Shown piece by piece: positions 32,145-39,935 of a stretch of 64,000 nucleotides of DNA. The stretch spans positions 144,138-208,137 of the forward strand of contig CAKTMF010000004.1 of the NCBI GenBank assembly GCA_934573855.1, given 5' to 3'. The notes beneath the pieces were generated by a model. That model had not been told where the DNA came from and made no database searches. It saw only the letters and a list, made by a program, of their open reading frames with translations. This DNA is from an uncultured Oscillospiraceae bacterium (lineage in GTDB: Bacteria > Bacillota > Clostridia > Oscillospirales > Oscillospiraceae). The position numbers and the translations under genes are program-made. The stretch's first letter is position 1. Each line of letters starts with the position of its first letter.

Positions 32145-33362
32145 TCAGCTGAAGAAGGTCGCGGTGTCTAACTTCTGGTAGCCGCCGAAGCTCGAGGGGC
32201 AGGCGAATATCTCCTCCGCGAGGGCCTTGCCGAGGAACATTTCGGTTATCCTGTCGGTGACCTCGGTCATGTCAACGTCCTCGAAGGCCTCGGGGTAGGC
32301 GATCTTGGCGTTGTACCATGTGTTGATGAGCGCTATCTCATGGTTGGTATAGTAGGCGTTGTAGGCCATCTGAAGATAGACCTCGCCGTTCTGCCATGCC
32401 TTGCTGGAGTCGAAAATGGTCGGGTCGTCGGCCATGAGCTTTTTGATGTTCTTCACGGCAGCGGCGTCGATGATCACGATGTCCATGTCCTCGCCGAGCG
32501 CGACGAACTTCTCCTTCTCGATGGGCTGCACGCCGTCCTTGCCCAAATCGGTGACGACGTTATTGATATGCGCGACCTCAAAGGGCTTGTAGCTCTGGGA
32601 GGTCATGAGATGGTCGGTAGTACCCCAGTTGCCGAGGCCGCAGATATACACAAGGGGCTTGTCTGCGTCGGCGATACCTGCCGTGCGGGCGCTGATCTCC
32701 GCCGTCTCGGCAGCCACAAAGTCGTTGAGCTGCTGTGCGCGCTCCTCCTTCTGGAACACCTTGCCGAGAAGCTCTATGCTCGCCTTGAACTCATCGGCAA
32801 AAACGCCGTTAGGGCCGGTGCGGAGAGTTATGACAGGGACGCCGAGCTGCTCCTGAAGAGCGTCCTCCTTCTCCACGTCCTCATACTGGGAGATGACGAT
32901 GTCGGGCGCGCAGGAGAGGATCTTTTCCGCCTCGGCCGTCTGCGCGGTGGGACCGCCTACGCCGCAGGAGGGCAGCGCCGCGAACACGTCGCCGTAGGCA
33001 AGGAGGTAGGGACGGGCAGTGGAATCGAACATCTTGGGCCGCTCCTCAAGAGTGGTGTTGTCGATGTCCTCCACGCCGCAGAGGAGCGTGACGTCGCCGA
33101 CATAGCTATACATGCGCAGTGCGCCCGCGCCGATACACACGACGCGCTGATAGCTGCCGGGAATTATGTCAACCTCGCGGCCGACCATGTCGGTGACGGT
33201 GACGACGCCGGAGCCGTCGGCCTCGGCGGGAGTCTCGGGCGCTGCTTCAGCGGGTGCGGGAGCGTTATTGTCTGCGGCGGGGGTCTCCTTTGCCGCAGAG
33301 CAGCCGCAGCAGCCGACAAGTATCATCGCCGCAAGCAGGAAAACAAGTATTCTTTTCTTCAT
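32145..33362 (-). CDS. FecB/BtuF-type substrate-binding lipoprotein
   Basis: 405 residues. Lipobox LVGCCGC near residue 15-21, an Ala/Pro/Glu-rich linker (about 28-50), then a periplasmic-binding-protein-2 domain starting VTVTDMVGREVDIIPGSYQRVV, the usual entry to this family, with PDIVISQYEDVE in the middle. The family binds ferric siderophores, haem or cobalamin outside the membrane. Gene order permease-ATPase-binding protein-methyltransferase supports a complete importer. One TTATGTAAAC motif (33434-33443) lies in the 96-base gap upstream. Confidence 0.9.
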   Translation of the reverse strand: MKKRILVFLLAAMILVGCCGCSAAKETPAADNNAPAPAEAAPETPAEADGSGVVTVTDMVGREVDIIPGSYQRVVCIGAGALRMYSYVGDVTLLCGVEDIDNTTLEERPKMFDSTARPYLLAYGDVFAALPSCGVGGPTAQTAEAEKILSCAPDIVISQYEDVEKEDALQEQLGVPVITLRTGPNGVFADEFKASIELLGKVFQKEERAQQLNDFVAAETAEISARTAGIADADKPLVYICGLGNWGTTDHLMTSQSYKPFEVAHINNVVTDLGKDGVQPIEKEKFVALGEDMDIVIIDAAAVKNIKKLMADDPTIFDSSKAWQNGEVYLQMAYNAYYTNHEIALINTWYNAKIAYPEAFEDVDMTEVTDRITEMFLGKALAEEIFACPSSFGGYQKLDTATFFS

Positions 33363-33458
33363 TTTCGTTTTATCCTTTCTGGTACTGTATTAATTTATAT
33401 GTTGTAGGAAAGCTTTGTATTTGGCCCGTGCAGGTTTACATAATTTGTGACATCGCGG

Positions 33459-34223
33459 TCAGGTCCTGCCTCCGCCCAATATCACCTTCTGCCCGTCAAG
33501 CTCCGCAACTCTCACGCTGATGTCAAAGGTGTCGCGGATGATCTCCTGCGTGAAGCACTCCGGCCCGCCGGAATGGCTGATAACGCCGTCCTTCATGAAG
33601 AAGAACCTGTCGCCCATGTCCATGGCCTGGTTGAGGTCGTGCAGGGAGCTGAGTATGGCAATGCGCTTTTCACGCGCGAGCTTTTTCGCCTCGTCCACGA
33701 TGAGCTGCTCGTTCGCGATGTCGAGGTTGCCCGTCGGCTCGTCGAAGATGAGCATTTGCGGCTCCTGCGCCATGGCGCGGGCAATGGCGATCTTCTGCTT
33801 TTCGCCGCCGGAGAGTTCCTCGGCGTTACGTTCGGCAAAGTCCTCAAGCTTCATGTCGGCAATTATCTGCTCAACGATCTCGTAGTCCTCGCGCCCGGCG
33901 CGCAGTCCGAAGTACGTCACGCGGCCCATGAGGATGGAATCGAACACCGTCAGCGCGCCGAAATGGATGTGCTGCGGGACATAGGCTATCCTCCGCGCGC
34001 GCTCCTTTTTGGACATTTTCAGCAGGTTTTCGCCCTCAAAGAGTATGCTGCCGCCGTCGGGGTCGTTTATTCCGAGAATGTTTTTGAAGAGCGTGGTCTT
34101 GCCGGAGCCGTTCTTGCCGAGGATTATGCCGATCTCGCCGGCCTCAAGACTGAGGCTGACACCCTTTAATACCGGTGGGGAGCGTCTGCCGTAGCGGAAG
34201 GAGAGGTCGTTGATCTTAAGCAT
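33459..34223 (-). CDS. FecE-type ABC transporter ATPase
   Basis: 254 residues. Walker A GKNGSGKTT (about 36-44), signature LSGGEKQKIAIARAMA, Walker B MLIFDEPTGNLD. It drives uptake by the FecCD-type permease encoded just upstream; its ATG overlaps the permease stop by one base (TGATG). Confidence 0.93.
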   Translation of the reverse strand: MLKINDLSFRYGRRSPPVLKGVSLSLEAGEIGIILGKNGSGKTTLFKNILGINDPDGGSILFEGENLLKMSKKERARRIAYVPQHIHFGALTVFDSILMGRVTYFGLRAGREDYEIVEQIIADMKLEDFAERNAEELSGGEKQKIAIARAMAQEPQMLIFDEPTGNLDIANEQLIVDEAKKLAREKRIAILSSLHDLNQAMDMGDRFFFMKDGVISHSGGPECFTQEIIRDTFDISVRVAELDGQKVILGGGRT

Positions 34224-35287
34224 CAGTGTTCACCCTCCTTCTTTGAAAAGATGACGGCGATGAAGAAGGGCGCGCCGAGCAGCGACGTGATCGCCCCGAC
34301 GGGCAAGGCGGATCCGCTGCCGAGACTGCGCGAGAGGGTATCCGCACCGAGGAGCAAGAGGCTGCCGCACAGCGCCGACACGGGGACTGTCACGCGGTGA
34401 TCCTGGCCGAGGAGCTTTTTTGCGACGTGCGGACAAATGACGCCCACAAAACCGATAACGCCGAGGAACGAGACGCACACCGCCGTGATGACTGAGGCAA
34501 GGAGCATTGACGCAAAGCGCAGGCTGTCCACATTGACGCCCATCGTCCGCGCGGTGGACTCCCCGCTCAGCAGCGCGTTGAAGCGCCATGACATTAGCAT
34601 GAAGAACGTAAAACCGATCACTACCGCCGCAAGCATGATGAGGTCGGTCTTATAGGTGGCGCGGCCAAGATCGCCGAAATTCCAGATAACGGCGGCGGAA
34701 AGCCCCACGTCGGTAGCATAAAACTGGAGTATGGTGGTCGCCGCGTTCCAGACGGAGCCTATCGCTATACCCGCCAGCACCACGACGCCCGGCGAAAACG
34801 AGCGCAGACGGCACAGCGCGAGTATTATAAGGATGGACGCGGTGGAGAAAAGGAACGCCATAAGGCTGGTGGCAAAAGGGTTCGCGCCCACGGCGTAGTT
34901 CGTGAGGTTATTGCCCGTGGAAAGGAATCCGCCCGCGAAGGCGATGATAGAGAGATTCGCGCCGAACACGGCCGCGTTGGAAACGCCCAGAGTGGACGGC
35001 GAGGCCATGGTATTGTTGAGCGTCGTCTGCATGACGAGGCCCGAAACGCTCAGCCCAGCGCCGGCAATGATCGCCGCCAGCACGCGCGGGATACGGATGT
35101 TCCACACGATACGGATGTTGGCGGGGCTTCCCTCCTTCAGGAGGGCGCTCAGACAGTCGCTGACCGTCATGTTGGACGAGCCGACGAACACGCACACAAG
35201 GCTCATCACCAGCACCGCGGCGCAGAGTGCGGCTATAACGGCCGCGTTTCTTTTATTCAGTTTTGTCGGAGCTGTTCCGGCTGTCAT
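34223..35287 (-). CDS. FecCD/BtuC-type ABC permease
   Basis: 354 residues with about ten membrane segments. RIPRVLAAIIAGAGLSVSGLVMQ and LGVSNAAVFGA near the N-terminus, and GVICPHVAKKLLGQDHR with the C-terminal GAITSLLGAPFFIAVI, are the family signatures. One permease gene implies a homodimer, as in BtuCD and HmuUV. First gene of the importer operon. Confidence 0.93.
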   Translation of the reverse strand: MTAGTAPTKLNKRNAAVIAALCAAVLVMSLVCVFVGSSNMTVSDCLSALLKEGSPANIRIVWNIRIPRVLAAIIAGAGLSVSGLVMQTTLNNTMASPSTLGVSNAAVFGANLSIIAFAGGFLSTGNNLTNYAVGANPFATSLMAFLFSTASILIILALCRLRSFSPGVVVLAGIAIGSVWNAATTILQFYATDVGLSAAVIWNFGDLGRATYKTDLIMLAAVVIGFTFFMLMSWRFNALLSGESTARTMGVNVDSLRFASMLLASVITAVCVSFLGVIGFVGVICPHVAKKLLGQDHRVTVPVSALCGSLLLLGADTLSRSLGSGSALPVGAITSLLGAPFFIAVIFSKKEGEH

Positions 35288-35321
35288 AGTATCCGCCTGT
35301 CCCTTATTTATCTTCCGGCGT

Positions 35322-35350
35322 AGTATAATACATTTTCCGCCGGCGCGTAA
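35322..35350 (-). promoter_or_regulatory. Promoter of the importer operon
   Basis: TTACGC (35345-35350), 17-base spacer, TATACT (35322-35327). A GC palindrome-like AAGCCCCCTGGGGGG abuts the -35 and could be an operator. Confidence 0.65.
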
Positions 35351-35405
35351 GCCCCCTGGGGGGTTATTTTTCTAAAAAACATGAAATTTTATTCTTTCCG
35401 TGCTA

Positions 35406-35434
35406 TTGAATATGATGTCGGAGTGTGCTATCAT
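35406..35434 (+). promoter_or_regulatory. Promoter of the CLC gene
   Basis: TTGAAT (35406-35411), 17-base spacer, TATCAT (35429-35434). Its position supports the GTG at 35476 as the start, since earlier in-frame GTGs overlap or crowd the promoter. Confidence 0.6.
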
Positions 35435-35475
35435 ACAACGGTTTCAAGGGAAAAAAGAGATTTGGAGTGACAAAA

Positions 35476-36720
35476 GTGAAGGATCATCTTCGTGAGGCGC
35501 TCACCTTTATACGGGCCTTCGCGCGGTGGATATTTATTGCCGCGCTCATCGGCGGCACGGGCGGTCTCGTGGGAGCGGCGTTCCATGTGAGCGTGGAAAA
35601 GGCGACGGAGCTTCGCCTCTCGCACCCGGAGCTTATCTACTTTCTGCCGCTGGCCGGACTTCTTATCGCGGCGGTGTACCGCACGGCGAGGATAGAGGGC
35701 GCAGGGACCGACAATATCATCGACTCCATACACAGCGGCAAGGACGTTCCGCCTCTGCTCGTTCCCGCTATTTTTGCCGCTACCGTGCTTACACATCTGT
35801 GCGGCGGCAGCGCGGGACGCGAGGGCGCGGCGCTGCAGATCGGCGGCGGTATAGGCTGCGGTATAGGCCGGCTCGTCCGGCTCGACGAAAAGCAGGAGCG
35901 TCTCGCCGTTCTCAGCGGTATGAGCGCCGTATTCTCCGCACTTTTCGGCACGCCCATCACCGCGACTGTGTTCGCGCTCGAGGTCTGCTCAGTGGGCGTG
36001 ATACACTACTCCGGACTGCTCCCCTGCTCCGTGGCCGCCCTCGCCGCGTTCGGCATCACGCGGCTGTTCGGTATCGCACCGACGCGCTTCGCGGTGGAAA
36101 GCGTCTCTCTTGACCCGGTCATGCTGCTGCGCGTGAGCGCACTCGCGATAGTCTGCGCGGCGGTGAGCATAATTCTGTGCGAGCTTATGCACATATCCAA
36201 CCGGCAGGTGCGCCGGCTTTTCCGCAGTCCGTACATCCGCGCCGCCGTCGGCGGCGTGCTGGTCATCGCAATGACGCTCATCGTGGGCTGCCGCGACTAT
36301 AACGGCGCGGGCATGGACGTCATTACCCGCGCCATCGAGCAGGGCGAAGCAAAGGGCGAGGCCTTCCTCCTCAAGCTGCTCTTTACCGCGGTGACGCTGT
36401 CCTTCGGCTTCAAGGGCGGCGAGGTGGTGCCGACGTTCTTCATCGGCGCGACTCTCGGCTGCGTTGTGGGGCCGCTGCTCGGAATACCGGCCGGTTTTGC
36501 CGCCGCACTGGGGCTTGCGGCTACCTTCTGCGGCGCTGTGAACTGTCCGCTGGCGACGGTCATACTGTCCGTTGAGCTTTTCGGCTCTACCGACCTTGTC
36601 TATTTCAGCGCCGCGTGCTTCATCACATATATGCTCTCCGGCTATTTCAGCCTGTATACGGAGCAGCGTATCGTATACTCCAAGCTAAAGGCCGAATTCA
36701 TAAACCGTCAGGCAGAATAA
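35476..36720 (+). CDS. CLC-family chloride/fluoride channel or antiporter, non-canonical filter
   Basis: 414 residues with about ten membrane segments. SAGREGAALQIGG corresponds to the GREGP helix of CLC proteins and GFKGGEVVPTFFIGATLG to the GxFxP region. The first filter motif, GSGIP in classical CLCs, reads GAGTD (about 75-79), so the central serine is missing. KGGEV-PxFxIGA resembles the fluoride-type CLC branch, but no fluoride riboswitch is visible upstream. GTG 35476 follows GGAG at eight bases. It is divergent from the metal importer. Confidence 0.85.
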   Translation: MKDHLREALTFIRAFARWIFIAALIGGTGGLVGAAFHVSVEKATELRLSHPELIYFLPLAGLLIAAVYRTARIEGAGTDNIIDSIHSGKDVPPLLVPAIFAATVLTHLCGGSAGREGAALQIGGGIGCGIGRLVRLDEKQERLAVLSGMSAVFSALFGTPITATVFALEVCSVGVIHYSGLLPCSVAALAAFGITRLFGIAPTRFAVESVSLDPVMLLRVSALAIVCAAVSIILCELMHISNRQVRRLFRSPYIRAAVGGVLVIAMTLIVGCRDYNGAGMDVITRAIEQGEAKGEAFLLKLLFTAVTLSFGFKGGEVVPTFFIGATLGCVVGPLLGIPAGFAAALGLAATFCGAVNCPLATVILSVELFGSTDLVYFSAACFITYMLSGYFSLYTEQRIVYSKLKAEFINRQAE

Positions 36721-36787
36721 GTTTACATAACTTGTCAGCATCGTATCGCCGCGCCCTCATGCATTGTTATTTTTTCAACATCCGCAC

Positions 36788-36830
36788 TTGCATTATTCCT
36801 GTAATTTGATATAGTATATGTGCTATATCA
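36788..36830 (+). promoter_or_regulatory. Promoter and likely operator of the TetR gene
   Basis: TTGCAT (36788-36793), 16-base spacer, TATAGT (36810-36815). TGATATAG (36807-36814) and CTATATCA (36823-36830) form an inverted repeat over the -10 and start site, well placed for autorepression by the TetR protein encoded next. Confidence 0.65.
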
Positions 36831-36850
36831 CATGAAAGGTTTGATTCAGG

Positions 36851-37504
36851 GTGGGCAGAGCCAAGTATTCCGAGGACAAGCGCAGGGACATGCTCCTGAT
36901 GTTTATTCAGACTACCCGCGGTCTGATAGATTCCGACGGCATAGATCAGGTCACGATCCGCAAGATCGCAAAGGCCTCCTGCTACAACAGCGCCACGATC
37001 TACCTTTATTTTCACGATCTGGACGAGCTTGTCTGCCTCGCGGCGATGTGCTATGTCGAGGAATTTATCCGTGCATGGGCAGAAGGAATGAAGAAGCCCA
37101 TGACCACGCTCGAGACCTACTGCTTTTCATGGGAGATGTTCGCCACCTACGCATTCAAGCACGCGCAGGTCTACAATCACCTGTTCTTTTACCCGCACTC
37201 CCGTCCGTTTGCGGAGACCGTGCACTATTATCACGAGCTTTTTCCCGAACGGCTCGAGGATATAGGCTATGTCATTGAGGAGATATTGCTCGGCAGCACT
37301 CATGTTGAGCGCGAAAGCTCCATCCTGCTCCCCCTGACAGAGGACGGCCGGGTGTCAAAGGACGACCTGCCGATGATAAGCACCCTCGCATCCTGCCATT
37401 TCAGAAAGCTTCTGGACACAAAATGCCGTCTCGGCGACGCCGTGGACGACGGAGAGCTTGTGCGGCAGCAGCTGAACGCGGTGCATTTCCTTCTGAGAAT
37501 GTGA
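36851..37504 (+). CDS. TetR-family transcriptional regulator
   Basis: 217 residues. The N-terminal helix-turn-helix (about 12-58: RDMLLMFIQTTRGLIDSDGIDQVTIRKIAKASCYNSATIYLYF) is typical TetR, with the NSATIYLYF recognition helix end; the rest is the ligand/dimer domain. The start is GTG 36851 with only a weak upstream site, but it gives the full DNA-binding domain. Single-gene unit with its own terminator. The nearest possible targets are itself, the CLC gene and the thioredoxin reductase unit. Confidence 0.85.
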   Translation: MGRAKYSEDKRRDMLLMFIQTTRGLIDSDGIDQVTIRKIAKASCYNSATIYLYFHDLDELVCLAAMCYVEEFIRAWAEGMKKPMTTLETYCFSWEMFATYAFKHAQVYNHLFFYPHSRPFAETVHYYHELFPERLEDIGYVIEEILLGSTHVERESSILLPLTEDGRVSKDDLPMISTLASCHFRKLLDTKCRLGDAVDDGELVRQQLNAVHFLLRM

Positions 37505-37537
37505 AAAGTGTGATGTGTATGACACATCACACTTTTT
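37504..37537 (+). terminator. Bidirectional terminator
   Basis: AAAAGTGTGATGTGT and its exact complement around a 3-base loop, then TTTTTATTTT. It overlaps the end of the TetR gene and the end of the opposite reductase gene. Confidence 0.85.
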
Positions 37538-38483
37538 ATTTTGCGCTGTTTCCGCTTATATATTTTTCACACTGCATTGCAGCTATTGCCCCGTCGGCGC
37601 AGGCTGTAACGACCTGCCTCAGCGGTGTTACACGCACATCGCCCGCGGCGAACACGCCGGGAACGGAGGACGCCATTTTTTCGTCTGTGCGGATATAACC
37701 GTTCTCCATTTCAAGAAGGCCGTCGAGCATGCCCGTGGTCCTCTGTCCTGTGAAGCAGAAGCAGCCCAAAAGCCCGTCCTCCGGTGAGGCGCTCACGGTC
37801 CTCGTCTCCCCCGTGAGGGTGTTTTTCAGCGTTATCTCACTGAGAAGCTCCGCGCCGCCCAGTTCCGTGATCTCGGTATTCAGGAGGACGGAGATATTTC
37901 CCGCCGCCTCCGCGCGCTCAATAAGCTCACGGCCGGCGGAGAGCCTTTTGCCCTTGTGGACCACGGTGACGCTCCTGCCGAACTTTGAGAGGAACAAAGC
38001 CTCCTCCAGCGCTATGGAGCTGCCGCCGACGGAGTAGATATCCAGCCCCTCGAAGAAGGCCGCGTCGCATACCGCGCAGTAGGAAAGCCCGCGCCCGATG
38101 TATTTTTCCTCGTTTTTGCAGCCGAGCTTCCGCGTTATCGCCCCGGTGCAGAGGATGAGGGTGCGGGCGCGGTAGCTCTCCTTCGCGCCGTGAAGGGTTT
38201 TTACAGGGCCGTCAAGCTCGCACGAAGTTATGAGGTCACTGACACGCTCGCAGCCGAAGCGTTTTGCCTGCGCCGCCATGCGTGCGGTGAGCTGCTGCCC
38301 GCTCTCCCTTTCTTCGGCCTGGCCGGGGTAGTTCTCGATCTCGTGGGCAACGGCTATCTGACCGCCGTCAATGCCCTTGTCGATGATGACCGCGCTCAGC
38401 TTGGCGCGGGCGGCGTATATCCCCGCCGTGAGTCCGGCAGGCCCCGCGCCGAGTATGGCCACGTCGTAAATTCTGTTTTCCAA
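37536..38483 (-). CDS. Thioredoxin reductase-like flavoprotein
   Basis: 315 residues. FAD motif VAILGAGPAGLTAGIYAARA, redox-active CAVCD in GLSYCAVCDAAFF, NADPH motif VGGSSIALEEALFL and C-terminal VFAAGDVRVTPLRQV are in the standard TrxB order. It transfers electrons from NADPH to thioredoxin or a related thiol protein in the cytoplasm. The start is taken as TTG 38483, which follows AAGGGA; the frame is open 14 codons upstream, overlapping the previous gene. It lies 13 bases after the Cys-rich membrane protein gene. Confidence 0.88.
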   Translation of the reverse strand: MENRIYDVAILGAGPAGLTAGIYAARAKLSAVIIDKGIDGGQIAVAHEIENYPGQAEERESGQQLTARMAAQAKRFGCERVSDLITSCELDGPVKTLHGAKESYRARTLILCTGAITRKLGCKNEEKYIGRGLSYCAVCDAAFFEGLDIYSVGGSSIALEEALFLSKFGRSVTVVHKGKRLSAGRELIERAEAAGNISVLLNTEITELGGAELLSEITLKNTLTGETRTVSASPEDGLLGCFCFTGQRTTGMLDGLLEMENGYIRTDEKMASSVPGVFAAGDVRVTPLRQVVTACADGAIAAMQCEKYISGNSAK

Positions 38484-38496
38484 TTTATCTGTCCCT

Positions 38497-39738
38497 TTAA
38501 TTAAATATCTTGTCCACCGAGTCAAGCGAGCATGCGCCGGTGGTAAGCACCGTCAGGCGGCAGCTTACGCCGTCGTTTTCATAGATATATCTCAGACCGT
38601 CTACCGTCATGTCCTTCTCCGTCATAAGGGTCTCGGCGTCGACGGGCGCGGGCGAGAGGGTGCGCAGGATATACGGCATCAGGGTCTTTATCGCCTCCTG
38701 GTCGCGCGCCACAGTAAAGCTCCAGCGCACGGCGTAGGGCTTGACGGCGTAATTCTCGTCATTGAGCAGAATGAGATCCATATTCTTGTCATAGAGAGTG
38801 CAGATGGCGACCCTCTCGGCGGCCGCGGTCTTAGTCCCCAACCAGAACGCAAAGCAGTCGTTGTCCGTTTTGTCCTTATACTTGAGCATGCTCACCTCGG
38901 GCAGCACGGTCTCCTTCGCCTCAAGAAGGAGCTTCGAGTAGTCGAGGACGCTGAATACGAAGCCGTCGCCGTCTATGTAGTTTTTCAGCGAGCAGGGCTG
39001 GGTGCCTATCACCTCGCCGCAGAGCTTGCAGATCAGCTCCTCCTCACCGTCCTCAAGCACCGTCGGAGGCGTCAGGACGCGCGTCTCACCGGGAACGTGA
39101 CCGAGACTCTCGCCGTTATGCTCGCCGCAGCGTGAGCAGGTCACGGGCGCCTCGCAGGTGGCGGGAAGCCAGTCATGTCCGAGAGCCTCCCCGCTCGTTT
39201 CGCCGCAGTAGCGGCACGTGGCAGGCTCGGTGCAGGTCGCGGCAAGATAATCGTGCGGCAGCGGGTCACCCCTCTCTCTGCCGCAGACACGGCATATTTC
39301 GGGATGGGTACAGTCTGCCTCATTCCAGCGGTGTCCGAGGGCGCAGACTCCGATGTGCGGCGCGATGAGCAGGCCGAACAGGACGTACAGGAGCAGCAGC
39401 CCCCCAACGAGCGACGCGGCGGCGATCCTCTTTTTCTTCTTGTCGGCTTTGATGTCCTTTACAAGCTCTATTCTCGAGAAGCGGGCCGCGATATCGCCGA
39501 AGAATTCTCCGACCCTTTCTCCCGCGCTGTCACCCGTCTTGTCCGGTCCCGCGGGCGAGGCTTGCTTGCTCTCTCCGGAGCCGCTCTCCTGCTTGCCGTC
39601 GGACCCGGCGGCGCCTTTTATTTCAACGGCCTTAGTCTCCGCGTCCTCCGGTCTCGGCCGGCCGCAGCGGACGCAGAACTTTCCGCTGTTGTAGGTATTG
39701 TCTGCGGGACATATCCATACTATTCTCTCTTCGCTCAC
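38497..39738 (-). CDS. Membrane protein with zinc ribbon and Cys-rich repeats
   Basis: 413 residues, start GTG. An N-terminal ribbon (ICPADNTYN with FCVRCGRPR), a polar linker, a membrane segment near 112-134, then three to four repeats of the form GHxW-xx-ATC-xxP-xTC-xxCGE-xxG (about 140-235) with paired CxxC, and an unrecognised C-terminal domain. The repeats are seen in secreted proteins of gut Firmicutes, function unknown; they may bind zinc or carry reversible disulfides. Cotranscription with thioredoxin reductase makes a redox link attractive but unproven. Confidence 0.7.
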   Translation of the reverse strand: MSEERIVWICPADNTYNSGKFCVRCGRPRPEDAETKAVEIKGAAGSDGKQESGSGESKQASPAGPDKTGDSAGERVGEFFGDIAARFSRIELVKDIKADKKKKRIAAASLVGGLLLLYVLFGLLIAPHIGVCALGHRWNEADCTHPEICRVCGRERGDPLPHDYLAATCTEPATCRYCGETSGEALGHDWLPATCEAPVTCSRCGEHNGESLGHVPGETRVLTPPTVLEDGEEELICKLCGEVIGTQPCSLKNYIDGDGFVFSVLDYSKLLLEAKETVLPEVSMLKYKDKTDNDCFAFWLGTKTAAAERVAICTLYDKNMDLILLNDENYAVKPYAVRWSFTVARDQEAIKTLMPYILRTLSPAPVDAETLMTEKDMTVDGLRYIYENDGVSCRLTVLTTGACSLDSVDKIFN

Positions 39739-39882
39739 AGCACTACCCCATTTCGACGGTTTTCACCGATATTTCGTATGATAATTATACATACTCGACC
39801 CGCGAAAATCAAGTGTTATGTAACCCATTTTTTGTTCATAAAACTTTCACTAAAATTATGGTATCTATTAACAAACGGGTTA

Positions 39883-39888
39883 TATAAT
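39883..39888 (+). promoter_or_regulatory. -10 element of the htrA promoter
   Basis: TATAAT preceded by an AT-rich region but by no clear -35 hexamer (GTATCT at 16-17 bases), which suggests an activator or another sigma factor. The -10 lies 48 bases before the ATG. Confidence 0.5.
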
Positions 39889-39935
39889 GTCCGGCGAAAG
39901 GTAAGAAAGGCATACTTTCGGAAGGAGACAGAATT

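Noticed and set aside
35288..35475. Possible fluoride riboswitch before the CLC gene
   Set aside because: I looked for the short crcB-type pseudoknot and found only a promoter and a GC palindrome belonging to the opposite operon.
35425..35475. Earlier GTG start for the CLC protein
   Set aside because: It overlaps the -10 element and has no ribosome site, whereas GTG 35476 has GGAG at eight bases.
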